Source: Stutzerimonas stutzeri (GTDB lineage Bacteria; Pseudomonadota; Gammaproteobacteria; Pseudomonadales; Pseudomonadaceae). Taken from it: a stretch of DNA of 64,000 nucleotides. The notes beneath the pieces are model-generated. The model was given only the letters and a program-made list of their open reading frames with translations, was not told the origin of the DNA and searched no databases. Where the stretch lies: the NCBI RefSeq assembly GCF_009789555.1, contig NZ_CP046902.1:794001-858000 (forward strand), written 5' to 3'. The position numbers and the translations under genes were made by a program. Shown here one piece after another: positions 61,642 through 64,000 of this stretch. The stretch's first letter is position 1; every line of letters starts with the position of its first letter.

Positions 61642-61834
61642 GACGGCTCCTTCTCGCATCCGTGCGGACGCGTTGATGTGATGAGGTTGCAGCGTGGTCT
61701 GGCGGCGTCAGGGCCGCATTCGGCAACGACAAGGATGCGTCTGAAGGGCTTTTCGATATGGCGTGGACATGGTCTGGCTTCCTGGGTGATTGCGCATGTC
61801 ACGCCCTCCGGTGGTCCGGTCGGGGTGGGCTGGG

Positions 61835-62014
61835 TCAGGCCTGCTTGCCGGAGGGCTGCAGGCGGAATTTCTCTTTTCGCTCGATCTGTACGACCAGGCC
61901 GTTATGCAGGGTGATCTCCACCGAGCCGAACCTGAGGTCCTGCAAAGCGCTGCGGATTTCACGCAGGACGCTGGCATCGTCCTGACTCTCCGGCGTGCGA
62001 AGCGTGTCGTTCAT
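61835..62014 (-). CDS. oscA: Small sulfur-metabolism protein OscA (YezD/DUF2292)
   Basis: A 59-residue protein of the YezD (DUF2292) family, with VLREIRSALQDLRFGSVEITLHNG and VQIERKEKFRL. OscA in Pseudomonas lies upstream of sbp-cysTWA and supports sulfur supply, for instance from organosulfur compounds and under chromate stress; its molecular role is unknown. Sequence, size and location all match. The AT-rich region 62015-62220 carries its promoter. Confidence 0.87.
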   Translation of the reverse strand: MNDTLRTPESQDDASVLREIRSALQDLRFGSVEITLHNGLVVQIERKEKFRLQPSGKQA

Positions 62015-62220
62015 TGTTGTTTCCTCTGGGTATGCAGCCACACGATGGCGCGACGACTGGACCGGGGCAGGGCAAATCATAAAAGCGGTTACTTATTCTT
62101 TAAAATAATGTTTAGTAACATTTATAGACTGTTTTGGAATATATGGCTCGCGCGCGGGTCGGCCAACCCCGCGGGGTTCGTTACACTCGGGTTCCCTCGC
62201 CCGTCACCATGAGTTGTTGC
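62015..62220. promoter_or_regulatory. AT-rich control region between oscA and the phosphatase gene
   Basis: 206 bp between divergent genes. Positions about 62080-62145 are markedly AT-rich (AATAATGTTTAGTAACATTT), unlike the surroundings. It probably holds the sulfur-responsive promoter of oscA, but I could not pick out a specific CysB site. Confidence 0.45.
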
Positions 62221-64000
62221 ATGCCCAATCCCGCGCCGTCCGATGCCGTTACGACTCTGCCGCTTGTGCTCGCCGGCCCGATCCTGCGGCGGCTCGAGGC
62301 CGGACGCCTGGTGCTCTGGCTGGTGGGCAGCGAGTCGCTGTCGCTGCGTCTGGCGCTGCACCCGGAGGGCGAGGCGGCGCGTGTGGTGACGCTGGACGAA
62401 GAGGGTTGCCGCCGCCTACGCCTGGGCACCTCGGCCTGGCTGCATCTGGTGGACGTTCGTCTGGAGGTGCCGCTGCCCCGGGATCGCCTGGTCGAGTACG
62501 ACGTCCTGGTGGCGCGCAACGGCGTCACCCGGGGAGTCGCCGATTGGGCGCCGCACCTGATTCACGGGGGCACCGAACGTCCGGCCTTCGTCATCCGTTC
62601 GCGCTATGACGACCTGCTGCACGGCTCCTGCCGCAAGCCGCATTATCCAGCGGCGGATGGGTTGCTGGTGGTCGACGCGCTGGTGGCCGACGTGCGCCAG
62701 GACCCGCTGCGTTGGCCCGCGGCGCTTCTGATGACCGGCGATCAGGTCTACGCAGACGATGTCGCCGGGCCAACCCTGGTGGCCATCCACGCGCTTATCC
62801 GCCGTCTGGGCCTGTATGGCGAATGCCTGGAGGGGGCGGTGGTCGCCGACAGTGACGAGCTGATGACCCATCCGGCGACTTACTACCGGCGCGAGCAATT
62901 ACTGCCGGCGTTCAAATCCAACGAGGCCTTGCGCGAGCGCTTCTTCGGCGGCGTGGAGAAGCCGGTATTCACGACCTCCAATGCGCATAACCATCTGGTC
63001 TCGCTGGGGGAGGTACTGGCCATGTACCTGCTGGTCTGGTCGCCGCTGCCCTGGCAGCTGATCGAGCTGCAGGCGCCGCCGCTGGACGGCGACCTGGCCG
63101 AGCGCTATGCCCGAGAGGCGCGCTGCATCGAGGCCTTCCGCGCAGGCCTGCCGCAGGTCGCGCGGGCCCTGGCACATCTGCCGTCGCTGATGATCTTCGA
63201 TGATCACGACATCACCGACGACTGGAACCTTAGCGCGCGCTGGGAACAGACCGCCTACGGTCACCCGTTTTCGCGCCGTATCATCGGTAACGCGTTGCTT
63301 GGCTATCTTCTCTGCCAGGGCTGGGGCAATGCGCCCGATGGCTTTGCCGCACCGCTGGATGCAATCGAGACGCTACTGGCGAGCGGCGACGATGGCAGGC
63401 TCGACTGCGCCTTGCATGATCGGGTGGTGGACGAGGTGCTGCATCGTGGTGACTGGGGCTACGTACTGCCCAGCGATCCGCCGCTGGTGGTACTCGACAC
63501 CCGCACCCGCCGATGGCGCAGCGAGCGCAACCTGAGCCGCCCGTCGGGCTTGATGGATTGGGAAGCGCTCACCGATTTCCAGCAGGAACTGCTCGATCAT
63601 CGCTCGGTGATCATCGTCTCGCCGGCACCGATGTTCGGCGTCAAGCTGATCGAGACCGTGCAGCGTGTGTTCAGTTGGGCCGGGCTGTCGCTGTTGGTCG
63701 ACGCGGAAAACTGGATGGCGCATCGCGGTGCTGCCCAGGTGATGCTCAACATCTTTCGGCATACCCGCACGCCGGGCAACTATGTGATCCTCTCCGGCGA
63801 TGTGCATTACTCCTTTGCCTATGAGGTGCGCATTCGCGGCCGTGCTGAAGGGCCGCGCCTGTGGCAGATCACCAGCAGCGGGGTGAAGAACGAATTTCCG
63901 CGGCGCCTGCTGGATTTTTTCGACCGCCTCAACCGCTGGCTGTACTCGCCCCGTTCGCCGCTGAACTGGTTCACCAAGCGCCGCCGTGTCCGGGTCCAGC
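62221..64000 (+). CDS. PhoD-like metallophosphatase (3' partial)
   Basis: Open from ATG 62221 to the right edge, at least 593 residues. The metal-binding blocks of PhoD-type phosphatases are seen in TGDQVYADDV, FDDHDITDDWN and SGDVHYSFAYEV. No Tat or Sec signal peptide is visible, unlike secreted PhoD, so this is a cytoplasmic PhoD-like protein. It would hydrolyse phosphoesters or polyphosphate-like substrates. The gene continues beyond the window. Confidence 0.82.
   Translation, partial: MPNPAPSDAVTTLPLVLAGPILRRLEAGRLVLWLVGSESLSLRLALHPEGEAARVVTLDEEGCRRLRLGTSAWLHLVDVRLEVPLPRDRLVEYDVLVARNGVTRGVADWAPHLIHGGTERPAFVIRSRYDDLLHGSCRKPHYPAADGLLVVDALVADVRQDPLRWPAALLMTGDQVYADDVAGPTLVAIHALIRRLGLYGECLEGAVVADSDELMTHPATYYRREQLLPAFKSNEALRERFFGGVEKPVFTTSNAHNHLVSLGEVLAMYLLVWSPLPWQLIELQAPPLDGDLAERYAREARCIEAFRAGLPQVARALAHLPSLMIFDDHDITDDWNLSARWEQTAYGHPFSRRIIGNALLGYLLCQGWGNAPDGFAAPLDAIETLLASGDDGRLDCALHDRVVDEVLHRGDWGYVLPSDPPLVVLDTRTRRWRSERNLSRPSGLMDWEALTDFQQELLDHRSVIIVSPAPMFGVKLIETVQRVFSWAGLSLLVDAENWMAHRGAAQVMLNIFRHTRTPGNYVILSGDVHYSFAYEVRIRGRAEGPRLWQITSSGVKNEFPRRLLDFFDRLNRWLYSPRSPLNWFTKRRRVRVQ

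Noticed and set aside
1..64000. tRNA or rRNA genes
   Set aside because: I looked for T-loop patterns of the GGTTCGAATCC type and for rRNA-like stretches and found none. A covariance-model scan would be decisive.

Overview
The window is high-GC bacterial chromosome from Pseudomonas sensu lato, most like the stutzeri group (Stutzerimonas). Three things suggest this. The block LpxL-like acyltransferase, PilZ, TPR protein, trkA, rsmB, fmt, def, LysM protein, dprA, tsaC, qor, hemF, aroE is the origin-proximal order I know from P. aeruginosa (PA0011-PA0025). trpBA is divergent from a LysR-type trpI, a Pseudomonas hallmark. The repeats look like Pseudomonas REP sequences. No rRNA, tRNA, CRISPR, insertion sequence or prophage gene was seen. 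The first gene is cut at the left edge and the last at the right edge.

Layout. 1-1513: acyltransferase, PilZ protein and TPR protein. 1578-16066: a compatible-solute catabolic island lying between the TPR gene and trkA. It has an Ehu-type ABC importer (ehuBCDA, minus strand) diverging from a MocR-type regulator (enuR) and the hydroxyectoine/ectoine degradation genes eutB, eutC, doeA, doeB, doeX, doeC and doeD. A queuosine-precursor transporter gene (yhhQ) sits inside the run, and a roughly 0.8 kb tandem array of 192-193 bp REP-containing units separates doeC from doeD. 16082-26442: the conserved housekeeping block. 26450-35343: small stress or unknown proteins, the endopeptidase PbpG, a bacteriohemerythrin, a second quinone oxidoreductase, an orphan hybrid histidine kinase, a DUF4126 membrane protein and a YghU-like glutathione transferase.

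35613-39837: a type VI secretion effector module. A PAAR domain is fused to a DUF2235 (Tle1-like) lipase and followed by three tandem DUF2931-type lipoprotein genes, the likely immunity proteins. Pieces of the effector 3' end are duplicated between the immunity genes. 39890-42944: trpA, trpB and trpI. 42973-49838: a sugar and glycan group (galE divergent from a glycosyltransferase, UDP-galactopyranose mutase, a clan GH-A hydrolase and an ABC exporter) that looks like a small galactofuranose glycoconjugate system, followed by KTSC and dodecin genes. 50431-53439: a CPA1 antiporter and a luciferase-like oxidoreductase, separated by a repeat-rich stretch with REP-like palindromes, a 9-bp tandem repeat and a 7-bp tandem repeat.

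53478-55625: two paralogous lipoproteins and a divergent HExxH peptidase. 55880-57783: two adjacent genes for ferritin-like proteins behind striking palindromes. 57851-62014: sulfate uptake (sbp, cysT, cysW, cysA) led by the small protein OscA. 62221 to the end: a PhoD-like metallophosphatase.

The two best candidates for little-described biology are the effector/immunity array with recycled effector tails and the galactofuranose glycan cluster. The ferritin-like pair has no function that I recognise. Functional calls come from reading the translated sequences and from family knowledge; no database search was run.
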